This document shows positions 1 to 6,300 of a stretch of DNA of 7,754 nt, in pieces (position 1 is the stretch's first letter; every line of letters begins with the position of its first letter). The translations under genes and the position numbers were made by a program. Source of the stretch: Pseudomonadota bacterium (GTDB taxonomy: Bacteria; Pseudomonadota; Gammaproteobacteria; Burkholderiales; Burkholderiaceae_C); NCBI GenBank assembly GCA_023460715.1, contig JAEWPH010000172.1:1-7754 (forward strand). The letters run 5' to 3'. The notes beneath the pieces were generated by a model. The model saw only the letters and a list, made by a program, of their open reading frames with translations, had not been told where the DNA came from and made no database searches.

Positions 1-620
1 TCGATCTCCAGCAGGCGCTGCACCAGCCGGCCCAGGCGGCGCGGCGTCATGCTGCCGGCCAGCAGCAGCATGCGCGAAAAGCCGTCCGCATGGATGGCGA
101 AGTCGGTGTACGCCTCGCCGTGCCCGCCCGCCACGGTGGAGGCGACCAGCGTGTCGTCGTGCAGCATGCGGCGCACCAGCGTGCCGGCACCCGGGGCCTG
201 GGCCGACAGCACCCACAGGTGCAGGCTGCTCAGGCATTCGCCGGGCAAGGCCGCCAGCCAGTCCAGCGGCACTTGGCCGATGGCGCCGGCGGGGACCCTG
301 TCGTTCCAGCCGTCGTCGGCCAGCGGCACCATGAACGTCCAGGAGACGAACTCGGTGTGCAGTTCCCAGCGGATGCGGAAAGCGCCCAGGTCCACGCGCA
401 GGTGCGTGCTCTGCGCATCCGGCTGGGCCTGGTGGTGGTCGCGCAGCAGGCGGGCCAGGTGCGCGCGGCTCGCCTCACGCTGGTCCGCGTCCGCCAGCAT
501 CACCACGTGCGAGATCGCCAGCGGCGCGCCCATGGCTTCCGGCGGGCGGGCGTGGATCTCGTTGTGCAGTTGCGCCCGCAGGGCGTGCTGGCGGGGATGC
601 TGGTGGTGGGTGAGCGGCAT
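1..620 (-). CDS. DUF3422 family protein, N-terminal part (cut by window edge)
   Basis: Translating the minus strand from the ATG at 620 gives 206 codons with no stop, running off the left edge, so the C-terminal half is missing. I recognise the DUF3422 family from its N-terminal motif LHNEIHARPPEA (residues 18-29), then WELHTEF (85-91), the segment GGHGEAYTDFAIHADGFSR (165-183) and the Arg/Leu-rich GRLVQRLLEI at 197-206. Family members are usually a little over 400 residues with membrane segments near the C-terminus, which would lie outside the window. The biochemical function of the family is unknown to me. The ATG at 620 is the first possible start in this frame: the open frame upstream contains no ATG, GTG or TTG through about 720. 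No clear Shine-Dalgarno precedes it. It lies downstream of the tctA terminator, so it is probably transcribed on its own. Family call is confident; function is not. Confidence 0.88.
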   Translation of the reverse strand, partial: MPLTHHQHPRQHALRAQLHNEIHARPPEAMGAPLAISHVVMLADADQREASRAHLARLLRDHHQAQPDAQSTHLRVDLGAFRIRWELHTEFVSWTFMVPLADDGWNDRVPAGAIGQVPLDWLAALPGECLSSLHLWVLSAQAPGAGTLVRRMLHDDTLVASTVAGGHGEAYTDFAIHADGFSRMLLLAGSMTPRRLGRLVQRLLEI

Positions 621-755
621 GGGCGGAAGGGCGCGAAGGCAGGGGCGATCAAATTCGGACAGGGCGGCAGCCCCGAACCTGCAAGAGCCATGCCCTGCAG
701 GGGCGCCGCATTGTGCCCCAGCCCGGGCACCGGCGCGACCGCCGGGCGCACAAAA
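621..755 (-). promoter_or_regulatory. leader/promoter region of the DUF3422 gene, weak signals only
   Basis: This stretch separates the tctA terminator from the DUF3422 start. On the minus strand a CACAAT hexamer at 715-710 could be a -10 box, but no convincing -35 sequence is found 16-19 bp upstream of it. A promoter is expected here because the preceding terminator should isolate this gene from tctBA. The exact site is a guess. Confidence 0.25.
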
Positions 756-783
756 GCCAACGGCACCCGAAGGTGCCGTTGGC
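752..783 (-). terminator. Rho-independent terminator of tctBA with UUCG tetraloop
   Basis: GCCAACGGCACC at 756-767 pairs perfectly with GGTGCCGTTGGC at 772-783, giving a 12-bp stem around a four-base loop. Read on the minus strand the loop is TTCG, an especially stable tetraloop, and the stem is followed directly by TTTT (755-752). This is the classic shape of an intrinsic terminator and it lies 55 nt past the tctA stop. The T run is short (TTTTGTG), so some read-through is possible. Confidence 0.85.
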
Positions 784-792
784 GGGGTCACG

Positions 793-824
793 GCAGAAGG
801 CGCGGCACAGGCCGCCCCTTCTGC
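793..824 (-). other. stem-loop directly after tctA, upstream of the terminator
   Basis: GCAGAAGG (793-800) pairs with CCTTCTGC (817-824), and inside it, past a C-C mismatch, GCGGC (802-806) pairs with GCCGC (811-815) around a four-base loop. The hairpin begins about 14 nt after the tctA stop and has no T run of its own. It may protect the mRNA 3' end, help termination, or be a remnant of an earlier terminator. The structure is seen directly; the role is inference. Confidence 0.6.
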
Positions 825-838
825 GGGGCCGGGGGGCG

Positions 839-2350
839 TCAGTCTTCGACGAAGGCCTCTTCGCGCTTCTTGCTCACGGCGGGCAGCAGCACGATGACCA
901 GCAGCAGCACGGCGGCGGCCAGCAGACCGGCGGAGATCGGACGCGTGACGAACACGCTCCAGTCGCCGCGCGACAGCAGCAGCGCACGGCGCAGGTTCTC
1001 TTCCATCATCGGGCCCAGGATGAAGCCCAGCAGCAGCGGTGCGGGTTCGGTGCCCAGCTTGTAGAACACGTAGCCGACGAAACCGAAGATGCCCACCATC
1101 CACACGTCGAACGTGTTGTTGTTGGTGCCGTACACGCCCACCGCGCAGAACAGCACGATGGAGGGGAACAGCCAGCGGTAAGGCACGGTCAGCAGCTTGA
1201 TCCACATGCCGATCAGCGGCAGGTTCAGGATGATCAGCATCGCGTTGCCCAGCCACATCGAGGCGATCAGGCCCCAGAACAGCTCGGGGTTGCTCGTCAT
1301 CACCTGGGGACCAGGCTGGATGTTGTGGATCGTCATGGCGCCCACCATCAGCGCCATCACGGCGTTGGGGGGAATGCCCAGCGTCAGCAGCGGAATGAAG
1401 GAGGTCTGTGCACCGGCGTTGTTGGCGGCTTCAGGAGCTGCCACGCCGCGGATGTTGCCCTTGCCGAACGGGACTTCGCCGGCATGCAGCTTGGTCTTCT
1501 TCTCGATCGTGTAGGCGGCGAAAGCCGACAGCAACGCGCCACCACCAGGCAGGATACCCAGGGAGCAGCCCAGGGCCGTACCACGCAGCACGGCAGGCAG
1601 CATGCGCTTGAAGTCTTCCTTGGTGGGGAACAGGCCCTGCACCTTGGCGGTGAAGACTTCACGGTCTTCTTCGGGCTTGGACAGGTTGGCGATGATTTCG
1701 CCGTAGCCGAACACACCCATGGCGATCACGACGAAGTTGATGCCGTCGGTCAGTTCAGGGATGTCGAAGCTGTAGCGGGCCACGCCCGAGTTCACGTCGG
1801 TACCGACCAGGCCCAGCAGCAGGCCCAGCACGATCATCGAAACCGCCTTCAGCAACGAGCCCGAAGCCAGCACCACGGCGCCGATCAGGCCCAGCACCAT
1901 CAGCGAGAAGTATTCGGCAGGACCGAACTTGAAGGCGATCTCGGTCAGCGGAGGAGCGAAGGCCGCCAGGATCAGCGTGCCCACGCAACCGGCGAAGAAC
2001 GAGCCCATGCCGGCAGCCGCCAGCGCGGGGCCCGCCCGGCCCTTGCGCGCCATCTGGTAGCCGTCGATCACGGTCACCACCGAGGATGACTCGCCCGGTA
2101 GGTTCACCAGAATGGCGGTGGTCGACCCGCCGTACTGCGCGCCGTAATAGATACCGGCCAGCATGATCAGCGCAGCCACGGGGGGCAGCGCGTACGTGGC
2201 AGGCAGCAGCATGGCGATGGTGGCCACGGGGCCGATGCCCGGCAGCACGCCGATCAGCGTACCCAAGATACAGCCGATCAGGCAGTAAATCAGGTTCTGG
2301 AAGGTGAAGGCGACGCCGAAGCCAGTCGCCAGGTTGTCAAACAATTCCAT
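839..2350 (-). CDS. tctA: TctA-type permease subunit of a tripartite tricarboxylate transporter (503 aa)
   Basis: This is the large membrane subunit of a tripartite tricarboxylate transporter, which moves carboxylates across the inner membrane using an ion gradient together with TctB and a periplasmic binding protein. The 503-residue length is normal for the family. Diagnostic features are GVLPGIGP at 34-41 followed by a hydrophobic stretch, the conserved block YYGAQYGGSTTAILVN (68-83), GESSSVVTVIDGYQMA (86-101), a second GILPGGGALLSAF motif at 265-277 that mirrors the first (the family's internal duplication), APEAANNA (305-312) and the C-terminal LLLGFILGPMMEENLRRALL (439-458). The protein is mostly hydrophobic helices and ends in the charged tail KKREEAFVED. 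The ATG at 2350 has AGGAG at 2366-2362, 11 nt upstream. It starts 18 nt after the tctB stop, so the two form one operon. The transported substrate cannot be told from sequence. Confidence 0.96.
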   Translation of the reverse strand: MELFDNLATGFGVAFTFQNLIYCLIGCILGTLIGVLPGIGPVATIAMLLPATYALPPVAALIMLAGIYYGAQYGGSTTAILVNLPGESSSVVTVIDGYQMARKGRAGPALAAAGMGSFFAGCVGTLILAAFAPPLTEIAFKFGPAEYFSLMVLGLIGAVVLASGSLLKAVSMIVLGLLLGLVGTDVNSGVARYSFDIPELTDGINFVVIAMGVFGYGEIIANLSKPEEDREVFTAKVQGLFPTKEDFKRMLPAVLRGTALGCSLGILPGGGALLSAFAAYTIEKKTKLHAGEVPFGKGNIRGVAAPEAANNAGAQTSFIPLLTLGIPPNAVMALMVGAMTIHNIQPGPQVMTSNPELFWGLIASMWLGNAMLIILNLPLIGMWIKLLTVPYRWLFPSIVLFCAVGVYGTNNNTFDVWMVGIFGFVGYVFYKLGTEPAPLLLGFILGPMMEENLRRALLLSRGDWSVFVTRPISAGLLAAAVLLLVIVLLPAVSKKREEAFVED

Positions 2351-2368
2351 GGTCGTCGATGCTCCTGC

Positions 2369-2860
2369 TTAACCCGAAATGAAACTGGGCCACACCGGGA
2401 ACTGCAGCTTCAGCGCCCACACGAAAGCCACGTAGCTGCCCACCGCCAGGATGGTCGCCAGGACGAAGGTTTCCTTGTAGTTCACCTTTTCACCCGCCTG
2501 GGCCGCAATGAACACCAGGCCGTAGATGGCGACGATCAGGCCCATGGCCGGCACGCCGAAGCTCGGCAGGCCTGCCAGCAGGACGCCGAAGGCGAAGTTG
2601 GATGCCAGGATGAAGAAGATCTGCTTCCAGGCCCACTTGCCGATCTTGTCGCCGTCGTTGCCGCTCTCCACCACCGTGGCGTAGAACGTCACCGCAGCGC
2701 CAAGGATGGCGAGCAGGATGCCGAGGATCAGGGGGAAGTAGCCCGGGCCCATGCGGGCGCCGGAACCGATGTTGTAGTTACCTGCGCCGATGGCAAATGC
2801 CAGGCCCACGCCCATGAACATGAGGCCTGAAAAAAAGTCTTTTTGACTCTTGATTTTCAC
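2369..2860 (-). CDS. tctB: TctB-type small membrane subunit of a tripartite tricarboxylate transporter (163 aa, GTG start)
   Basis: This is the small membrane partner of TctA. The 163 residues fit the family length, and the family signature GSGARMGPGYFPLILGILL lies at 32-50. Hydrophobic helices are visible at about 12-27, 41-63, 80-97, 103-121 and 132-150. I chose the GTG at 2860 because AGGAGA stands 7 nt upstream (2873-2868) and the protein then begins MKIKSQKDFFSG, as is usual for TctB. An upstream in-frame ATG at 2977 would add 39 residues of arginine- and proline-rich sequence unlike the family and is not credible. The 5' end of the gene is A/T-rich compared with its surroundings. In most loci tctC precedes tctB; here the gene upstream on this strand is an unrelated ATPase, so the binding protein must be encoded elsewhere. 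Confidence 0.93.
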   Translation of the reverse strand: MKIKSQKDFFSGLMFMGVGLAFAIGAGNYNIGSGARMGPGYFPLILGILLAILGAAVTFYATVVESGNDGDKIGKWAWKQIFFILASNFAFGVLLAGLPSFGVPAMGLIVAIYGLVFIAAQAGEKVNYKETFVLATILAVGSYVAFVWALKLQFPVWPSFISG

Positions 2861-3094
2861 AATAGTGTCTCCTGAGAGGATTCGCGACGGGCGATTGTGA
2901 CGCGCAACCCCCAGGGGATCGATGTGGATTCCACTAACAGAGGGATACCCCGGGGGTGGTGCCCGCAAAGCGAGCATCCATGCGGGTTCCGGGGCACCAG
3001 GGCGGTGCGCCGGCGGCCCCGCCGCGGGTGCCTCGGAGCCACCCCGACAAAGGTCTGCGCCCGTTTGGTGCGGTACGGCCGGACCGGGGCCGGC
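2861..3094 (-). promoter_or_regulatory. intergenic region upstream of tctB with several dyads
   Basis: This 234-bp stretch between the ATPase stop and tctB should hold the tctBA promoter. Visible dyads are TGGTGCCC (2957-2964) with GGGCACCA (2992-2999), CCCGCA (2962-2967) with TGCGGG (2981-2986), and short symmetric sites ACCCCGGGGGT (2947-2957), GTGGATTCCAC (2924-2934) and CCCCAGGGG (2909-2917). The first two pairings share bases 2962-2964 and cannot form together. On the minus strand CACAAT at 2899-2894 could be a -10 box, but no good -35 accompanies it. In such G/C-rich DNA some dyads are expected by chance. Confidence 0.4.
2868..2873 (-). promoter_or_regulatory. ribosome binding site of tctB
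   Basis: AGGAGA on the minus strand, 7 nt before the GTG at 2860. It decides the start codon of tctB against the longer frame that begins at 2977. Confidence 0.8.
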
Positions 3095-3095
3095 C
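3078..3095 (-). terminator. possible weak terminator hairpin at the end of the GspE-type gene
   Basis: GGCCGG (3078-3083) and CCGGCC (3090-3095) form a six-base-pair all-G/C stem with a six-base loop, touching the last base of the stop codon. No T run follows on the minus strand, so it is not a canonical intrinsic terminator; it may slow polymerase or protect the mRNA end. Confidence 0.3.
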
Positions 3096-4888
3096 TACTC
3101 CAGCGGCGGCGTGGTGGCGATCACTTCTTCCAGCGTGGTCACGCCCTCGGCCACGCGCAGGGCGCCCGCCAGCCGCAGGGGTCGCATGCCGTCCTGCACG
3201 GCCTGGCGGCGCAGTGCCTCGATGGACGGCGATTGCGTGATGCGCTCCTTGAGCGCCTCGCTCACCGTCAGCAGTTCGTACAGCCCCATGCGCCCACGGA
3301 AGCCGCTCATGCGGCAGTCCACGCAGCCCACGGGCCGGTAGGGCTGGTAGCCGCCGTTGATCTTCCACGGCTTGATGAAGTCCGCCAGCGCCTGGGGCGA
3401 CGCCGACTCGTCCTTCTGCCTGCACTGTTTGCACAGCGTTCGCACCAGCCGCTGCGCCAGCACGCCCAGCAGCGTGGCGTTGAGCAGGTAGGCCGGCACG
3501 CCCAGCTCCATCAAGCGGGTGATGGCGGAGGGCGCATCGTTGGTGTGCAGGGTGGAGAACACCAGGTGGCCGGTGAGCGCCGCCTGGATGGCCATCTCGG
3601 CGGTCTCCAGGTCGCGGATCTCGCCCACCATGATGATGTCCGGGTCCTGGCGCATCAGGGCGCGCAGGCCTTCGGCGAAGTTGAAGTCGAGCTGAGGCTG
3701 CACCTGCGTCTGGTTGAAGCTGGGCTCGATCATCTCGATGGGGTCTTCCACCGTGCTCACGTTGACCTCTTCGGTCGCCACGCGCTTGAGGGTGGAGTAC
3801 AGCGTGGTGGTCTTGCCCGAGCCGGTGGGCCCGGTCACCAGGATGATGCCGTGCGGGCGCTTGACGAGCTGCTCCCAGCGCTGGGCGTCATGCACCGCGA
3901 AGCCCAGCGCGTCCAGGTCCTTGACGGCGTTGTCCGGGTCGAAGATGCGCATCACCATCTTCTCGCCGAAGGCGGTGGGCAGCGTGGACAGGCGCATTTC
4001 CACTTCATCGCCGCGCTGGTTGCGGGTCTTGATGCGGCCGTCCTGCGGGCGGCGCTTTTCCACCACGTCGATGCGGCCCAGCAGCTTGATGCGCGAGACC
4101 ATGGCGTTGTGCACGCCCATGGGCATCTGGTAGACCGGGTGCAGCACGCCGTCGATGCGGAAACGGATCACGCCCTGCTCGCGCCGCGGCTCCAGGTGGA
4201 TGTCACTCGCACGCTGGTCGAAGGCGTACTGCCAGAGCCAGTCCACCACCTTGACCACGCCCTGGTCGTTGGCATCGAGTTGCTTGTTGCTGCGGCCCAG
4301 CTCCACCAGTTGCTCGAAGCTGCTGCCCGCGCTGGCGCCGCCCGCCTTCTGCGCGGCCCGCACCGACTTGGCCAGCGCGAAGAACTCGGCCGTGAAGCGC
4401 TGGATGTGCTGCGGGTTGGACAGCACGCGGCGCACGGTGCGGCGCGACTGGCGCTCCACCTCGGCCACCCAGTCGTCGATGAAGGGCTCGGCCGTGGCCA
4501 CCACCACTTCCTGCGGCGTGACCTGCACCGGCAGCACCCTGTGCCGCTCGGCGTAGCTGGCGCTCATGGCGTCGGCCACGCGGCCCACGTCCACCTTGAG
4601 CGGGTCGATGCGGAAATACTGCAGGCCGGTGCGCTGGGCGATGTACTCGGTGAGCATCTCCACGTCCAGCGGCTTGCCGTCGGCCGCGCGTGCCATGGCC
4701 ACGCTGGCCAGGCGCACCAGCGGATGCTGGCTGCTCTCGGCCTGCGAGCAGCGTGCGATGGTGCGGGCGGCCTCCTCTTCCGAGATCACGCCGTCGGCCC
4801 GCAGCCATTCCACGATGCGCCGCCACTCCAAGGGGCCGGTGGGCTTGGGCGGCACCGGCTTCTTCCCGGGGGTCGTCTCGGTGGTCAT
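3095..4888 (-). CDS. GspE/PilB-type secretion or pilus assembly ATPase (597 aa)
   Basis: This is a cytoplasmic hexameric ATPase of the type II secretion / type IV pilus family, which powers assembly of pilin-like fibres. All key motifs are intact: HLEP (231-234), the arginine-rich RRPQDGR (279-285), Walker A GPTGSGKT (353-360), the Asp box VEDP (380-383), Walker B with QDPDIIMVGEIRD (414-426), the His box TGHLVFSTLHTN (439-450), and four cysteines in two CxxC pairs (486/489 and 522/525) as in zinc-binding GspE and PilB. The N-terminal domain (about 20-180) resembles the GspE/MshE N-terminal fold, with one degenerate copy of the MshEN-like repeat at 23-47 (RRIVEWL..DGVISEEE) whose usual RLG is replaced by RRI. 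The start ATG at 4888 has only a weak purine-rich AAGAA upstream. No pseudopilin, GspF/PilC or secretin gene is nearby, so whether it serves secretion, pili or something else cannot be decided. It begins 64 nt after the spermidine-synthase-like gene. Confidence 0.92.
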   Translation of the reverse strand: MTTETTPGKKPVPPKPTGPLEWRRIVEWLRADGVISEEEAARTIARCSQAESSQHPLVRLASVAMARAADGKPLDVEMLTEYIAQRTGLQYFRIDPLKVDVGRVADAMSASYAERHRVLPVQVTPQEVVVATAEPFIDDWVAEVERQSRRTVRRVLSNPQHIQRFTAEFFALAKSVRAAQKAGGASAGSSFEQLVELGRSNKQLDANDQGVVKVVDWLWQYAFDQRASDIHLEPRREQGVIRFRIDGVLHPVYQMPMGVHNAMVSRIKLLGRIDVVEKRRPQDGRIKTRNQRGDEVEMRLSTLPTAFGEKMVMRIFDPDNAVKDLDALGFAVHDAQRWEQLVKRPHGIILVTGPTGSGKTTTLYSTLKRVATEEVNVSTVEDPIEMIEPSFNQTQVQPQLDFNFAEGLRALMRQDPDIIMVGEIRDLETAEMAIQAALTGHLVFSTLHTNDAPSAITRLMELGVPAYLLNATLLGVLAQRLVRTLCKQCRQKDESASPQALADFIKPWKINGGYQPYRPVGCVDCRMSGFRGRMGLYELLTVSEALKERITQSPSIEALRRQAVQDGMRPLRLAGALRVAEGVTTLEEVIATTPPLE

Positions 4889-4952
4889 GGGCAGTTCTTC
4901 TTTCAGGCAGGCGGATCAGGAAGCAGCAGAGGGCTGACGCAAGGGGGTCCGT

Positions 4953-5723
4953 TCAGCCGATGGGCTTGAACACACGCGGCCACTTGCTCGCAGGCAGGTC
5001 CCAGCGTGCCTGCACCGCCTCGGCGCGGGCCAGCAGCTCGGCACGCTTGGGGACCGTGGGCGTGCGCTGGGCCAGCACCACGGTGTTGCCCTCGCGCGTG
5101 GGCTTGAAGGCCCAGAGCGCGTCGCTGCCGAAGGCCTCGGCCATCTTGCCCAGGCTGCGTTCGTAGCTGGAGGCCCGGCCGAACAGGTTGACCGTCATCG
5201 TGCCGTCCTCGGTGAGCAGGGCGCGGCAGTCGGCATAGAACTCGGCGCTGTCGAGCACCGGCGCCGCCGCCTCGTGGTCGTACAGGTCCACCGCCAGCGC
5301 GTCGACCGTGCTCTGCCATTCGGGCTTGCGGATCTCGGCGGCCGCATCGGCCAGCACCACGCGCAGCTTGGGGCCGTCGGGCGGCAGCTTGAACCAGGCG
5401 CGGCACACGGCCAGCACCTGCGGGTTCAGCTCGATGGCCGTGCAGCACATGCGCAGCTTCTTGTGGCAGAACTTGGTGATGGCGCCGGCGCCCAGGCCCA
5501 GTTGCATGGCGTGGCGCTTGCCCACGCTGGCGGGCTCGACGAACAGCAGCCAGGCCATCATGCGCTGCACGTATTCCAGCTCGATGTCGAAGGGCTGGTC
5601 CACGCGCATGGATCCCTGGATCCAGGGCGTGCCCAGATGCAGGTGGCGGACCTCGCCGTCGTCGGAGACGCTCACTTCGGGCAGCTCGGCCAGGGTTTTC
5701 TTCTTGCGGGTCGTCGTCGTCAA
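4953..5723 (-). CDS. spermidine synthase-like Rossmann-fold protein (256 aa, probable TTG start)
   Basis: The protein resembles the spermidine/spermine synthase superfamily (PF01564-like), which has a methyltransferase-type Rossmann fold. Visible features are LGTPWIQGSM at 30-39 (counterpart of the N-terminal substrate-side strand), the helix YVQRMMAWLLFV (51-62), the nucleoside-binding loop LGLGAGAITKF (75-85), the acidic IELNP (97-101), LADA (124-127) and VDLYDHEAAAP (145-155) at the catalytic aspartate position. The classical GGGDGG loop and YHE motif of true spermidine synthases are absent, so polyamine synthesis is doubtful; it may be a related transferase. No ATG precedes the conserved N-terminus after the glycosylase stop. 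TTG at 5723, 4 nt after that stop, gives the sequence TTTTRKKKTLAELPEV and is my choice, without a good Shine-Dalgarno. The first in-frame ATG (residue 39) would delete conserved sequence. Tight spacing suggests translational coupling to the glycosylase. Confidence 0.82.
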   Translation of the reverse strand: MTTTTRKKKTLAELPEVSVSDDGEVRHLHLGTPWIQGSMRVDQPFDIELEYVQRMMAWLLFVEPASVGKRHAMQLGLGAGAITKFCHKKLRMCCTAIELNPQVLAVCRAWFKLPPDGPKLRVVLADAAAEIRKPEWQSTVDALAVDLYDHEAAAPVLDSAEFYADCRALLTEDGTMTVNLFGRASSYERSLGKMAEAFGSDALWAFKPTREGNTVVLAQRTPTVPKRAELLARAEAVQARWDLPASKWPRVFKPIG

Positions 5724-5727
5724 ATCG

Positions 5728-6300
5728 TCACACCAATCCAAAGGGGGCCAGGGCGTCGGCCCAGGCGTTGCGTTTCTTCTCGAAGCTCCAGGCGGCATGG
5801 GCCGGGCTGGTGGAGGGCAGGCGCAGCGAAGCGATCGCCCTGTCCGCACTGCTGTCCAGGCCCAGGCTCGCCCGCACGGCGGGCGTATGCCGGAAGCTCT
5901 CCCCGCCATTGTGGGCGATGGCGGCCAGCCGCGGCAGCTGCGCACGCAGGCCGCGGAAGTCGTTCACCTGCGCGTTGCGGATGGCCGCGTCCAGGCTGCC
6001 TTCGCGCTCGCAGGCCGCATACACGTCCCACAGCCCGAGGCCGCGGTCCAGCAACCAAGCGCAGCGCCCCGCGTAATCGGCGCGGTCCGGCAGCGGGTGG
6101 CTGGGCCACAGCGACTGCAGGATGCGCCAGAACTGGTTCTGCGCATGGCCGTAGTACTGCCCGGCCCGCAGCGACGCCGCGCTGGGGAAGCTGCCCAGCA
6201 CGAGCACCACCGTCCGTGCCGACACGACCGGCGGCAGACCCACCAGGGCCGGAGGTGCGGGGGCGGGGGACGGCGGGACAGCGGCGGGCATGGCCGGCAT
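5728..6300 (-). CDS. DNA-deoxyinosine glycosylase, UDG superfamily (190 aa)
   Basis: This is a base-excision repair enzyme that cuts deaminated bases, mainly hypoxanthine, from DNA (the HDG/family 6 branch of the uracil-DNA glycosylase superfamily, distant from E. coli Mug). Motifs seen are VLGSFPSAASL (34-44), QYYGHAQNQFW (48-58) with the conserved NQFW, GLGLWDVYAACEREGSLDAAI (87-107), an AHNGG at 129-133, and LPSTSPAHA (161-169), the superfamily's second motif. The length fits the family once the first 25 or so Pro/Ala-rich residues are set aside; these look like an unstructured extension and a start at Met4 (6291) is also possible. The gene begins directly after a perfect hairpin (6301-6320) containing its likely ribosome-binding sequence. 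It is followed 4 nt later by the spermidine-synthase-like gene, with which it probably shares an mRNA. Confidence 0.9.
   Translation of the reverse strand: MPAMPAAVPPSPAPAPPALVGLPPVVSARTVVLVLGSFPSAASLRAGQYYGHAQNQFWRILQSLWPSHPLPDRADYAGRCAWLLDRGLGLWDVYAACEREGSLDAAIRNAQVNDFRGLRAQLPRLAAIAHNGGESFRHTPAVRASLGLDSSADRAIASLRLPSTSPAHAAWSFEKKRNAWADALAPFGLV

Noticed and set aside
49..1064. Two plus-strand frames opposite the DUF3422 gene and the tctA end
   Set aside because: They cross the tctBA terminator hairpins and show no domain motif, whereas the minus frame shows conserved DUF3422 motifs.
713..2089. Long plus-strand open frame (458 codons) opposite tctA
   Set aside because: Same Gln/His/Arg-rich shadow pattern; the minus strand encodes an unmistakable TctA.
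2894..2899. CACAAT as a firm tctB promoter -10 box
   Set aside because: No acceptable -35 sequence stands 16-19 bp upstream; kept only as a weak suggestion.
2369..2977. Longer TctB starting at the ATG at 2977
   Set aside because: The extra 39 residues are unlike the family and the GTG at 2860 has a strong Shine-Dalgarno at proper distance.
2897..4969. Very long plus-strand open frame (690 codons) opposite the ATPase gene
   Set aside because: Its translation is rich in His, Gln, Arg and Ala with no family motifs, the usual shadow of a G/C-rich gene on the other strand, while the minus-strand frame carries all ATPase motifs.
5614..5627. Perfect 14-bp palindrome CCCTGGATCCAGGG
   Set aside because: It lies inside the conserved TPWIQGS codons of the spermidine-synthase-like gene and is most simply explained by coding sequence.
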